From Candidatus Roseilinea mizusawaensis (GTDB lineage: Bacteria > Chloroflexota > Anaerolineae > J036 > Brachytrichaceae), in the NCBI GenBank assembly GCA_016841965.1, contig JAEANN010000044.1:62001-126000 (forward strand): a stretch of 64,000 nucleotides of DNA, in the 5' to 3' direction. The notes under the pieces were generated by a model. The model searched no databases. It was given only the letters and a program-made list of their open reading frames with translations, and had not been told where the DNA came from. The position numbers and the translations under genes are program-made. Shown here in pieces: positions 32,657-41,284 of this stretch (positions are counted from its first letter, which is position 1; each line of letters starts with the position of its first letter).

Positions 32657-35292
32657 TAGCCGACCGTCCCTTCCATCTGCAATGCAATCAGCCGGTTCAT
32701 CTCTACGGCGTATTCCATCGGCAGTTCCTTGACCAGCGGCTCGATAAAGCCGGATACAACCATGGTCGAGGCTTCCTCTTCGGTCAGGCCCCGGCTCATG
32801 GCGTAGAAGAGCTGTTCCTCGCCGATCTTGCTCACCGAAGCCTCGTGGCCGATGGTTACGTCGTCGTTGTCCACTTCAATGTATGGATAGGTGTCGCTGC
32901 GGCTGTGCTCATCCAGAATGAGCGCGTCGCACACCACGTTGCTGCGGCTGCCGGTCGCGTCCTTGTACACCTTCAGCAGGCCGCGATAGCTGGCGCGACC
33001 ACCGTCTTTGCTGATCGACTTGCTGACGATCTTCGAGGTGGTGTTGGGCGCGGCGTGAACGACCTTGCCGCCGGCGTCCTGATGCTGACCCTTGCCGGCG
33101 AAGGCAATCGACAGGATCTCGCCGTGCGCGCCGGGACCCATCAGATACACCGCCGGATACTTCATCGTCAGCTTGGAGTTGTGGACGATGAAGCCCTGTG
33201 AGACAAAGTTGCCGGTGTCCTCCACTTCGATGTCCCAGGTTGGCACAGCTTCTGCTGACGGCTCTGAGACCATCACATCTACGATCTCCACACTTGCGGG
33301 CAGTTCGATCTGTGAACGCCCGACGGCCCGGTGATGGCGCAACTGGGCCGGCTTTGCCTGTTGAGCTTCCTCGCGCAGTTGTGGGCTGACGCGGCTTACC
33401 AGGCGTTCATCGAGTGGGAAGCTCAGCCGGTACGCGCCATGCGCGGTGCACTCGATGCCCTGAATGGTTACTGTGCGCGGTTGATCAAACTCGGTGTACA
33501 GGCGAGAGGTGATGCCCAACGTGACCAGCACTGAGGCCACGTCTTCGAGCAGCGCGCGGTTGACCGACTTCAGCACAAAACGCCGGTCAGCCAGCACGTA
33601 GCCATCCGCGTCCAGATAGCCGGCGATAAACGACAGGCGCTGCGATTCAGGCAGCGACCATACCCATGCCGGCACGCGCTTGTTGCCGGCTCCGTCGGTG
33701 AACCCGTTCAGGGTGAACAACTCTGCCAGTTCTTTGCTGCTCCAGGCCACATGATTGCCGTCGGCGCGCTCGGTGGGTTTTGCGTCAATCAACGCTGCCA
33801 TCGCGCCCATCAGACGCTCGCGGGCGCGGTCATTCCGCGGAGTAGAGAAGCCGACTTTGGCCCAGCGCACGATGCCGTCTGTCTTGCCAGACTGCGCGTC
33901 GATGTTGCCGTCGCCGATCCAGTAGCCAAACAGCCACATGATGTCATCGGTTGTATGCTCGACCGTGCCTAGCCGCGAATCACGCGCGCGCATCATGCTC
34001 AGAGCGGGAGCGTACTGATTCGATGACTCGAAGGCAGTTGTTAACGCCGGCAGTTGTAGCGCGTGCGGCGCACCATAGTCAAGCGACATGCGCGGGATGA
34101 TGGCCTGCTTCAATTGATCTGCGCGCACATAGGCAAGGCGATAGCGCCCCAACTTCTTTGGCGCGCTTGCGTCATAGATATAGGAGTAGAACGGGTGGTT
34201 GGCGGTGACGCGCAGTTTGCGTTCGCCCACAGACACGGTGTGCACCGGCTGATAGCCCGAAAACCGCTTTGCAACCACGCGGCGGAAACATAGCTCGCCG
34301 GTGCGCTCATCATAGGACAACACCCTGTCGCCCACGTTGAGCGATTCGATTGTCTTGAGACCGTCCGGGGTGGTCACCGTCGAGCCTTCTGCCAGGCATC
34401 CCAAATTGCCGTCCACCCATTCCATGGTGGCCCCTTCGTAAGCCACGGCACGCTTGGTCACCAGGTTGTACACGTTGGTTGACCAGTTCTGAATGGTGGT
34501 GTAGCGGCAGCGCCCGCCCTTCTTCACGATGATTTCTACCACCGCGCTGTGCAGCGAGTCGCTGGAGTAGATTGGTGCGGTGCAGCCTTCCACGTAATGC
34601 ACGTATGCGCCCTCGTCCACGATGATGAGGGTGCGCTCGAACTGTCCTACGTTCTTAGCATTGATGCGGAAGTAGGCTTGCAGCGGCAGGTCGATCTTGA
34701 CGCCCGGCGGCACATAGATGAACGACCCGCCCGACCACACCGCACTGTTGAGCGCGGCAAACTTGTTGTCGGTGTAGGGAATCACCGTGCCAAAGTGCTC
34801 GCGGAACAATTCGGGATGCTCGCGCAACGCCGAGTCGGTGTCGAGGAATATCACGCCCTTGTCCGCCAGCTCTTTGGCCAGATTGTGGTAAATGACTTCC
34901 GACTCGTACTGCGCACCGACGCCGGCCAGATACTTCTTCTCGGCTTCTGGAATACCCAGCCGGTCGTAGGTGTTCTTGATCTCAGGCGGTAGCTCCTCCC
35001 ATGACTCGGCCTGCTCCTCGGTTGGCTTGATGTAATAGTAGATATCGTCGAACTGGATGTCCTTGAGTGCCGGCCCGCCCCAGTTCGGCATTGGCTTGGC
35101 TTGGAAGGCAGCCAGCGCGCGCAGCCGGAAATCTGTCATCCACTGCGGCTCGCCCTTGATGCGTGAGATTTGCGTCACAACATCGGCATCCAGACCTTTG
35201 CGGCTCTTGAATGTGTAGTTTTCGGCCTCATGAAAGCCGTACTTCTCTGCGTAACTCTCATTGACCTCAACTTGAGTCTTGGTTTCAGCCAT
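32656..35292 (-). CDS. sufB: Fe-S cluster assembly protein SufB with an in-frame intein
   Basis: 878-residue precursor. After removal of residues 299-705 the exteins give a 471-residue SufB, the normal size. Extein landmarks are YVPPGVKIDLPLQ, YTTIQNWSTNVYNL, EWVDGNLG at the splice site, SKLTMKYPAVYL after it, and the C-terminal GHEASVSKIGEEQLFYAMSRG. SufB is the scaffold on which clusters form with SufC (ATPase) and SufD. The ATG at 35292 follows AGGTAAG. The intein splits a highly conserved core block, so splicing is needed for a functional protein. Confidence 0.95.
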   Translation of the reverse strand: MAETKTQVEVNESYAEKYGFHEAENYTFKSRKGLDADVVTQISRIKGEPQWMTDFRLRALAAFQAKPMPNWGGPALKDIQFDDIYYYIKPTEEQAESWEELPPEIKNTYDRLGIPEAEKKYLAGVGAQYESEVIYHNLAKELADKGVIFLDTDSALREHPELFREHFGTVIPYTDNKFAALNSAVWSGGSFIYVPPGVKIDLPLQAYFRINAKNVGQFERTLIIVDEGAYVHYVEGCTAPIYSSDSLHSAVVEIIVKKGGRCRYTTIQNWSTNVYNLVTKRAVAYEGATMEWVDGNLGCLAEGSTVTTPDGLKTIESLNVGDRVLSYDERTGELCFRRVVAKRFSGYQPVHTVSVGERKLRVTANHPFYSYIYDASAPKKLGRYRLAYVRADQLKQAIIPRMSLDYGAPHALQLPALTTAFESSNQYAPALSMMRARDSRLGTVEHTTDDIMWLFGYWIGDGNIDAQSGKTDGIVRWAKVGFSTPRNDRARERLMGAMAALIDAKPTERADGNHVAWSSKELAELFTLNGFTDGAGNKRVPAWVWSLPESQRLSFIAGYLDADGYVLADRRFVLKSVNRALLEDVASVLVTLGITSRLYTEFDQPRTVTIQGIECTAHGAYRLSFPLDERLVSRVSPQLREEAQQAKPAQLRHHRAVGRSQIELPASVEIVDVMVSEPSAEAVPTWDIEVEDTGNFVSQGFIVHNSKLTMKYPAVYLMGPGAHGEILSIAFAGKGQHQDAGGKVVHAAPNTTSKIVSKSISKDGGRASYRGLLKVYKDATGSRSNVVCDALILDEHSRSDTYPYIEVDNDDVTIGHEASVSKIGEEQLFYAMSRGLTEEEASTMVVSGFIEPLVKELPMEYAVEMNRLIALQMEGTVG
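33178..34398 (-). other. SufB intein with LAGLIDADG (DOD) homing endonuclease
   Basis: 407-residue protein-splicing element, precursor residues 299-705. It starts with Cys299 (CLAEGSTVTTPDG, block A). TANHPFYSY is block B with its TxxH. The two dodecapeptides LFGYWIGDGN and FIAGYLDADGY mark a DOD homing endonuclease with both acidic residues present. It ends with block F/G (NFVSQGFIVHN), with the His-Asn pair and Ser706 as +1 nucleophile. All splicing residues appear intact, so self-excision is expected. The intact endonuclease suggests a fairly recent arrival or continued selection. Confidence 0.93.
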
Positions 35293-35410
35293 CTTACCTG
35301 TCCTCGTTCACCAGGTTGGTTGGGTTTTCAGGTTGTTCGGATTCGATAATCAGGATCCTGCAAACCTCAAGAACCTTGTGAAGCTTGTAAACCGGCTAAC
35401 TTTACGAACC

Positions 35411-36241
<831 letters not shown>

Positions 36242-36412
36242 GTGTATTCCTCTCGCTTGAGATCACTGGCCCGGCCAGGGCTGTGTCAGAAGATTCTGTT
36301 TCTACCTGATGCGGCAGTATAGCCGCGTCAGCAGGCGCTGTCAATATTTATCATGCTGATCTTGTTTATTATTCTCGCTCAACTGGCTGAGCGGAGGATG
36401 AGAGCTATTCAA

Positions 36413-37480
36413 CTAGCCTGCCGGCGGTGGGGGACTGGCGGCACCTTGATCGGTTGCCGATTCGGGGCGACGTGCTGAGAAGAGCGCCAGCGTGATCACG
36501 ACGCCGGCCAGCACCACTGCCAGCGTCGCCAGTTTGAGCAGCGGCGGCTGCGCGATCAGCGCCACTGCTCCGAACGCCAGGCAGGCTGCCGCGTACAACA
36601 CCACAATCCGGCGCGCGCTCCAGCCGGCGTCGGCCAGTCGCAAATGTAAGTGCCCCCGATCACCCTGCACCGGGCTTTTGCCGCGCCGCGCTCGATCCAC
36701 GATCTGCCAGGCTACGTCGGCGATCGGCACGCCCATTACCAGCAACAACAGCGCCACTTTTGCCCCGGCGATGATGCCCAGGCAGGCCAGTGTGAAGCCC
36801 AGGTACTGCGCCCCGCTGCCCAGGAAAATGCGCGCCGGCTGAAAGTTGAACACCAGGAAGCCCAGCAACGCGCCGGCCAGCGCAATGGGCAGCAACGCCA
36901 CACTGTATTGTCCTTCGCGCAGCATGTGAATGGCAGTCACGCTCGCCGCAATCAGCGACACGCTGGCCGCTAGACCGTCCACGCCGTCCAGGAAGTTCAC
37001 CGTGTTCATCATGCCCAGAAACCAGAAGGCACTCGCGATGACCACCTGCCAGCCGGCCAGCACCTGTTCTTGACCGATGAGCGGATTGTGAAATCGCTCG
37101 ATGAAGATGAGATGCCCGATCGCGATTGCTGCGCCGAGCGCCTGGGCGATGAATTGTGGTCCAGCCCTCAGTTCCAGGCGGTCGTCGAGCAAGCCGGCCA
37201 CGAAGATCACCACACTGCCGAGCAGCAGGCCGGCCAGTCGGATGCCTTCCTGCGGATCGAGGGTGGGCACCCCAAATGTCTGGCTGATCAGCGCCGTGCC
37301 GATGAACGCGCCAAACAACGGCACAGCGCCCAGCCTGGACGTGACCCGGCTGTGTCTACGCCGGCCGCCGGGCTTGTCGGCAATCCCCAGCTTCAAGCCG
37401 AGGCGGATCGCCGCCGGCGTCAGCGCCAGCGCAAGTGCAAGCGCGATGGCAAAGGTTGCGACAAGGGCCGGAACTGGCAC
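36413..37480 (-). CDS. Polyprenyl-phosphate sugar-1-phosphate transferase (MraY/WecA family)
   Basis: 355-residue integral membrane enzyme with about 10-11 helices. It transfers a sugar-1-phosphate from a UDP-sugar to undecaprenyl phosphate. Family motifs: GLLDDRLEL (Asp pair), NTVNFLDGVDGLA and the cytosolic GDRGHLHLRL His motif of WecA-like enzymes. It probably starts glycan or teichoic-acid-like polymer synthesis. The open frame extends to 37534, but TACAAT lies exactly 6 nt before the GTG at 37480, and residues before it are not hydrophobic. I take that GTG as the start of a leaderless mRNA. Divergent from the DUF2085 gene. Confidence 0.87.
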   Translation of the reverse strand: MPVPALVATFAIALALALALTPAAIRLGLKLGIADKPGGRRRHSRVTSRLGAVPLFGAFIGTALISQTFGVPTLDPQEGIRLAGLLLGSVVIFVAGLLDDRLELRAGPQFIAQALGAAIAIGHLIFIERFHNPLIGQEQVLAGWQVVIASAFWFLGMMNTVNFLDGVDGLAASVSLIAASVTAIHMLREGQYSVALLPIALAGALLGFLVFNFQPARIFLGSGAQYLGFTLACLGIIAGAKVALLLLVMGVPIADVAWQIVDRARRGKSPVQGDRGHLHLRLADAGWSARRIVVLYAAACLAFGAVALIAQPPLLKLATLAVVLAGVVITLALFSARRPESATDQGAASPPPPAG

Positions 37481-37521
37481 ACCGTGATTGTAACCGGCGG
37501 CATGGATATAATCGCCGCGTG
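37478..37521. promoter_or_regulatory. Divergent pair of leaderless promoters
   Basis: On the minus strand TACAAT (37492-37487) is followed by 6 nt and the GTG at 37480. On the plus strand TATAAT (37507-37512) is followed by 6 nt and the GTG at 37519. The two start codons are separated by only 38 bp, with no room for ribosome-binding sites. Confidence 0.65.
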
Positions 37522-38229
37522 CAGCGTGAACCATCTGGCGAGCCGCAGCGCCTGTCGCGGCTTGTTTCCACCCTGAACCAGTTTGCGGACACTTTTCGCC
37601 GCCATTGGCTGGCGATGATCGTGGGTATGTTGCTGGTGTACACCGGCCTGCCGTTCGTTGCGCCGGTGTTAAAGAAGGCCGGCCTCGATGGCTTGGCGCA
37701 GGCGATCTATCAGCCGTATAAGTTTGTCTGCCACACCTACGCTTTTCGCTCGTTTTTCCTGTTTGGTGAGCAGGTGGTCTATGCGCGTGGCCAGGGCGAA
37801 GGCGAATTCGAGCGCGCCACCGGCATCAATCCTCTAACGCCGACCGGCCTGTTCGAAGCGCGCGACTTCCAAGGCAACGAGCGTGTTGGCTATAAGGTGG
37901 CCCTGTGCCAGCGCGACATTGCTATTTATCTCAGCATGGCGATCAATGGCATGATCTTTGCGGGGGTGCGTCGCCGCGCCAGCCGGCCCATCCCCTGGCT
38001 CCTGTTCGTGCTGATCGGTCTGCTCCCGATCGGCATCGACGGTTTCTCGCAGTTGCTCAGCCAGCCGCCGCTGGCGATTTTGCCCTTCCGCGAAAGCAAT
38101 TGGGCGCTGCGCGTGTTGACCGGCGCATTGTTCGGGACCAGCGTGGCTTGGCTGGTCTTTCCGCTGATCGAGGCGAGTTTTGCCGCCGAGACGCGCGCGG
38201 CGCAGTTGATGCAAAAAGCAGACACGTAA
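37519..38229 (+). CDS. DUF2085 membrane protein
   Basis: 236-residue protein with about five hydrophobic helices. VCHTYAFRSFFLFG, ALCQRDIAIYLSMA and LLPIGIDGFSQLL fit the DUF2085 pattern (Cys-His, Cys-x-Arg-Asp and Asp-Gly-x-x-Gln residues), a family of unknown function. The GTG at 37519 is preferred over the longer frame from 37435 because of the TATAAT 6 nt upstream. It is 6 bp before a TlpA-like thioredoxin gene and so probably co-transcribed. The conserved cysteines may be thioredoxin targets, but this is only a guess. Confidence 0.8.
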   Translation: MQREPSGEPQRLSRLVSTLNQFADTFRRHWLAMIVGMLLVYTGLPFVAPVLKKAGLDGLAQAIYQPYKFVCHTYAFRSFFLFGEQVVYARGQGEGEFERATGINPLTPTGLFEARDFQGNERVGYKVALCQRDIAIYLSMAINGMIFAGVRRRASRPIPWLLFVLIGLLPIGIDGFSQLLSQPPLAILPFRESNWALRVLTGALFGTSVAWLVFPLIEASFAAETRAAQLMQKADT

Positions 38230-38235
38230 TACGCC

Positions 38236-38820
38236 ATGACTAACCCCGTTCCCCAACCCCGGCGCCGCTCAGCGTGGCCCATTGTGATTCTGGCCGGCGT
38301 CGCTGCACTGTTCGGCTTCGGCGCAGGCGTGTTGATCGCTAGCAGCGCGAATCAACCGGCTGCGCCGCTCAGCGCGCCGGCGCAGCCGGTGATCCAGTTT
38401 CTGCGCGAAAACGAGCCTGCGCCAGACTTCGATTTGCAGACGTTCGACGGTCAGACTGTGCGACTCAGTGATTTCAAAGGCCGGCCTGTGCTCATCAATT
38501 TCTGGGCTTCGTGGTGCCCGCCCTGCAAAGAAGAAACGCCCGATCTGATTGCCGCTTACAACGACCTCAAAGACATCAATGCCGTTTTTATCGGCGTTGG
38601 CACGCAGGATGACACCGACAAGCTCAAGCAATTCGCCAACGAATATCAGATTCCCTATCTCGTGGTCGAAGACCCGCTGGGCAAGGTGAGCAACCAGTAC
38701 CGCGTGCTGGGCATGCCCACCACGTTCCTGATCGACGCAGATGGCATCTTGCGCAAAGTCATCAACGGCGTTGTCACCCGCGACCAGATCATCACACAAA
38801 TGCGGGGCCTGGCGCAGTGA
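38236..38820 (+). CDS. TlpA-like membrane-anchored thioredoxin
   Basis: 194-residue thiol-disulfide oxidoreductase. An N-terminal transmembrane anchor (about residues 14-36) and a Pro/Ala linker precede an AhpC-TSA/TlpA domain. The active site is WCPPC in NFWASWCPPCKEE, and the cis-Pro loop GMPTTFLID is present. It probably reduces extracytoplasmic disulfides or serves cytochrome maturation. The start ATG is 6 bp after the DUF2085 stop with no clear ribosome-binding site, consistent with operon coupling. Confidence 0.9.
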   Translation: MTNPVPQPRRRSAWPIVILAGVAALFGFGAGVLIASSANQPAAPLSAPAQPVIQFLRENEPAPDFDLQTFDGQTVRLSDFKGRPVLINFWASWCPPCKEETPDLIAAYNDLKDINAVFIGVGTQDDTDKLKQFANEYQIPYLVVEDPLGKVSNQYRVLGMPTTFLIDADGILRKVINGVVTRDQIITQMRGLAQ

Positions 38821-38853
38821 CAGCCGGCCCGCACAACTCAGGGAGGTAACCCC

Positions 38854-39723
38854 ATGAACGAAGCACCGATTGTCCTCGGCGTGATCGGCGGAAGCGGTCT
38901 GTATGCGATGCCGGGGCTGACCGATATCACCGAGCAGCGCATCCACACCCCGTTTGGCGATCCCTCAGATGCTGTTGTGATCGGTTCTTTGCGTGGCAAG
39001 CGCATTGCCTTTCTGCCGCGCCACGGCCGGGGCCATCGTTTCAGCCCCGGCGAAGTGCCCTATCGCGCCAACATGTACGCCATGAAGGCGCTTGGCGTCA
39101 GGCACATAGTCAGCGTCAGCGCCTGCGGCAGTTTGCGCGAACACATGAAGCCGCGCGACGTGGTTGTGCCTGATCAACTGGTGGACTTCACGCGCGGCAA
39201 GCGGGCGCTGTCTTTTTTTGAGGAAGGCTGGGTGGCGCATGCCTCGGTTGCCGACCCGTATGCAAAGTCGCTCAGCGCGGCGCTGGTGCAAGCGGTGCGC
39301 GATGCCGGCGGCACCGCCCATGCCGGCGGCACATTCATCACCATCGAAGGCCCGCGCTTTAGCACCAAGGCAGAAAGCAACATGTTCCGCGCTTGGGGGT
39401 GCGACATCATCGGCATGACTGCCTCGCCCGAAGCGGCGCTGGCCCGCGAAGCGGAGATCGATCTGGCCGTCATGGCGCATGTCACCGACTACGATGTGTG
39501 GCACGACTCCGAAGAGCCGGTCACCACCGAAATCGTCATCGAGCGGTTGAATGCGAATCTGACGCTGGCGCAACAAGCTATCGCCAACCTGGTCACCGTA
39601 GTCGAAACGTTGCCCCACGAGACTGAGGGGTGTATGCGCTTTGCGACCATCAGCGCCGCCGAGCGCATCCCGCAAGCGGCCCGCGAGCGCCTCTCGTTGC
39701 TGATGGGCAAATATCTGTCCTAG
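38854..39723 (+). CDS. mtnP: S-methyl-5'-thioadenosine phosphorylase
   Basis: 289-residue purine-nucleoside-phosphorylase-fold enzyme splitting methylthioadenosine to adenine and methylthioribose-1-phosphate in methionine salvage. GVIGGSGLYAMPGL, PRHGRGHRFSPGEVPYRANM and TIEGPRFSTKAESNMFR are diagnostic of MTAP. The ATG follows GGGAGGT. It sits 33 bp after the thioredoxin gene. No mtnA/mtnK follows. An adenosine-type amidohydrolase fused to CYTH lies 12 kb away and may act on related nucleosides. Confidence 0.94.
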   Translation: MNEAPIVLGVIGGSGLYAMPGLTDITEQRIHTPFGDPSDAVVIGSLRGKRIAFLPRHGRGHRFSPGEVPYRANMYAMKALGVRHIVSVSACGSLREHMKPRDVVVPDQLVDFTRGKRALSFFEEGWVAHASVADPYAKSLSAALVQAVRDAGGTAHAGGTFITIEGPRFSTKAESNMFRAWGCDIIGMTASPEAALAREAEIDLAVMAHVTDYDVWHDSEEPVTTEIVIERLNANLTLAQQAIANLVTVVETLPHETEGCMRFATISAAERIPQAARERLSLLMGKYLS

Positions 39724-39735
39724 CGCCCTGCAGCA

Positions 39736-39759
39736 ATCCGACTTTACATCCGACTTTAC
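39736..39759 (+). repeat. 12-bp tandem duplication
   Basis: ATCCGACTTTAC at 39736-39747 is repeated exactly at 39748-39759, just before the ribosome-binding site of the next gene. Confidence 0.8.
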
Positions 39760-39776
39760 AAAGGAGTCACAAGTTC

Positions 39777-40292
39777 GTGCAGACACCCATCCGCTCCAAA
39801 CCATCCGCGCCGGCCGCTTTGTGGGCGCTGGCGCTTGTGTCACTGCTGTTGAATATCGCGCTTGTTGCGCTGATCGTGGTTGTGGTGATGTCGGCGCGTC
39901 AGTTCGCCGCTGACACCGCCGACGCGCTGACTGCTGTCAGCAATCAGGACATCAATTACACGCTGCGCCTGAATCAGACCGTGCCGGTGCGCGCCGATGT
40001 GCCGTTCGCGCAAACCATTGTGGTGCCGATCAGCCAGTCCATCGATGTGAACACCATTGTGACGGTCTCGCGCGAGTTGCCGGTCATCGGCGTGATCGAT
40101 CTCGATGTGCCGATCCAGGCGTCCATCCCCGTCAACTTCGAGGTGCCCATCGTGGTCAACCAGACGTTTCCCATCAGCGCCGACGTGCCGCTGAACATGG
40201 AGATTCCGCTTAGCATTCGGGTCAACGAGACGCCGTTGAAAGCGACCATCGACTCGGTGGTGCGTTCACTCAATACGTTCGCGGGTCGCTGA
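39777..40292 (+). CDS. Uncharacterised membrane-anchored protein with repetitive beta segments
   Basis: 171 residues. One N-terminal transmembrane helix (about 14-40), then alternating hydrophobic/polar segments with repeated V-P-(I/V) units (TVPVRADVPF, IVVPISQSIDV, DVPIQASIPV, ISADVPLNMEIPL). This suggests an extracytoplasmic beta structure. No family is recognised. The GTG at 39777 has AAGGAG 10 nt upstream, which decides the start over the longer open frame from 39630. Its last 27 bp overlap the 3' end of the convergent VOC gene. Confidence 0.7.
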   Translation: MQTPIRSKPSAPAALWALALVSLLLNIALVALIVVVVMSARQFAADTADALTAVSNQDINYTLRLNQTVPVRADVPFAQTIVVPISQSIDVNTIVTVSRELPVIGVIDLDVPIQASIPVNFEVPIVVNQTFPISADVPLNMEIPLSIRVNETPLKATIDSVVRSLNTFAGR

Positions 40293-41222
40293 AGCGAGAG
40301 CGCCGGCATCCACGCGCCATGCGCTTGATGTGTTTGCCGCTGTCAGCACAATTTGGTTGCCGGATGGATCTGCGAGCATGAAGCCCTGTTCCTCTGCCGT
40401 CAGGGCAACGCCGCCGGCCTTCACGCGCTCGATCAGCCGCTGCAAGGCCGGCTGATCGCGCAGTTGTAGGGTGAAGTGGCGCAGGCCGACCGCGTTCGCC
40501 GGCGGGGGCGGCGCGCCAACGCCGGCCCAGGTGTTGATGCCAATGTGATGGTGATAGCCGCCAGCCGACAGAAACGCCGCGCTGCTGCCATAGCGTTGCA
40601 TCCGGTCGAATCCCAGCATGTTGTGGTAGAAGCGTTCGGCTTCATCCAGACGGCTGACGTGCAGGTGAATGTGCCCGATGTGTGTGTCGGGCGGCAGGCC
40701 GGCGCTCTCTTTGCGCTCGCCCAGCAAGCTCAACAACCCTTCGATATCCAGCGGTTCCGTGACCATCGCCAACGCGCCATTAGGCGCGCCATCAGGCGCG
40801 CCGTTGGTGCGCGGCCAGGCATTGGAAGGCCGGTCAGCGTAAATCTCAATGCCGTTGCCGTCGGGGTCGGTCAGATACAGCGCCTCGCTGACGCCGTGAT
40901 CGGACGCGCCCTGCAAGGGGTATTGCGTCTCGATGAAGCGCATCACGATGCGCGCCAGGGCAATGCGCGATGGGACGAGAATGGCGAAGTGATACAGGCC
41001 GGTGGTGCGGGCCGGCTTGCGCACAGCGCCCGGCGTCTCCTCCAGGACGATCAGCGGCGCGCCCGCTCCCGCAGCCAGTTCCAGCCGATGCGCAGCCTCG
41101 CCCACACGCTGTAAGCCCAGCACATCGATGTAGAACGGCGCTGCGCGATGCAATGTCGAGACTTTCAAGTGCACACATCCAATGCGCGTTTCGGGATGAA
41201 TGAGAAACCCGTTTTCAGACAT
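40266..41222 (-). CDS. Two-domain VOC-family protein (glyoxalase/catechol-2,3-dioxygenase-like)
   Basis: 318 residues with two vicinal-oxygen-chelate domains. The first (about 10-130) has GCVHLKVSTL, GLYHFAIL and NGIEIYAD; the second (about 190-300) has GHIHLHVSRL and LRHFTLQL. The His...His...Glu pattern of the metal site is seen in the first domain. It resembles CatE/YfiE-type dioxygenases; the substrate is unknown. The ATG at 41222 is chosen over an adjacent GTG. A 12-bp tandem repeat encodes GAPDGAPNGA between the domains. It overlaps the convergent hypothetical gene at its 3' end. Confidence 0.8.
   Translation of the reverse strand: MSENGFLIHPETRIGCVHLKVSTLHRAAPFYIDVLGLQRVGEAAHRLELAAGAGAPLIVLEETPGAVRKPARTTGLYHFAILVPSRIALARIVMRFIETQYPLQGASDHGVSEALYLTDPDGNGIEIYADRPSNAWPRTNGAPDGAPNGALAMVTEPLDIEGLLSLLGERKESAGLPPDTHIGHIHLHVSRLDEAERFYHNMLGFDRMQRYGSSAAFLSAGGYHHHIGINTWAGVGAPPPPANAVGLRHFTLQLRDQPALQRLIERVKAGGVALTAEEQGFMLADPSGNQIVLTAANTSSAWRVDAGALASATRERIE
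40771..40806. repeat. 12-bp tandem repeat in the VOC gene linker
   Basis: AACGCGCCATTA, GGCGCGCCATCA and GGCGCGCCGTTG in tandem. On the reverse strand they encode a Gly-Ala-Pro-Asn/Asp repeat between the two VOC domains. Confidence 0.8.
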
Positions 41223-41242
41223 CACAGCACCAACCTTTGGCT

Positions 41243-41284
41243 AATAGAGTCCGCTCAATAGAGTCCGCTCAATAGAGTCCGCTC
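41243..41284. repeat. 14-bp tandem repeat at the end of the dehydrogenase gene
   Basis: AATAGAGTCCGCTC occurs three times exactly (41243-41256, 41257-41270, 41271-41284), reaching into the stop codon of the reverse-strand dehydrogenase gene. Confidence 0.95.

Noticed and set aside
35293-35410. Possible regulatory RNA between sufC and sufB
   Set aside because: Only AACCTT-like short repeats are seen; no stable structure or known Fe-S regulator site could be identified by eye.
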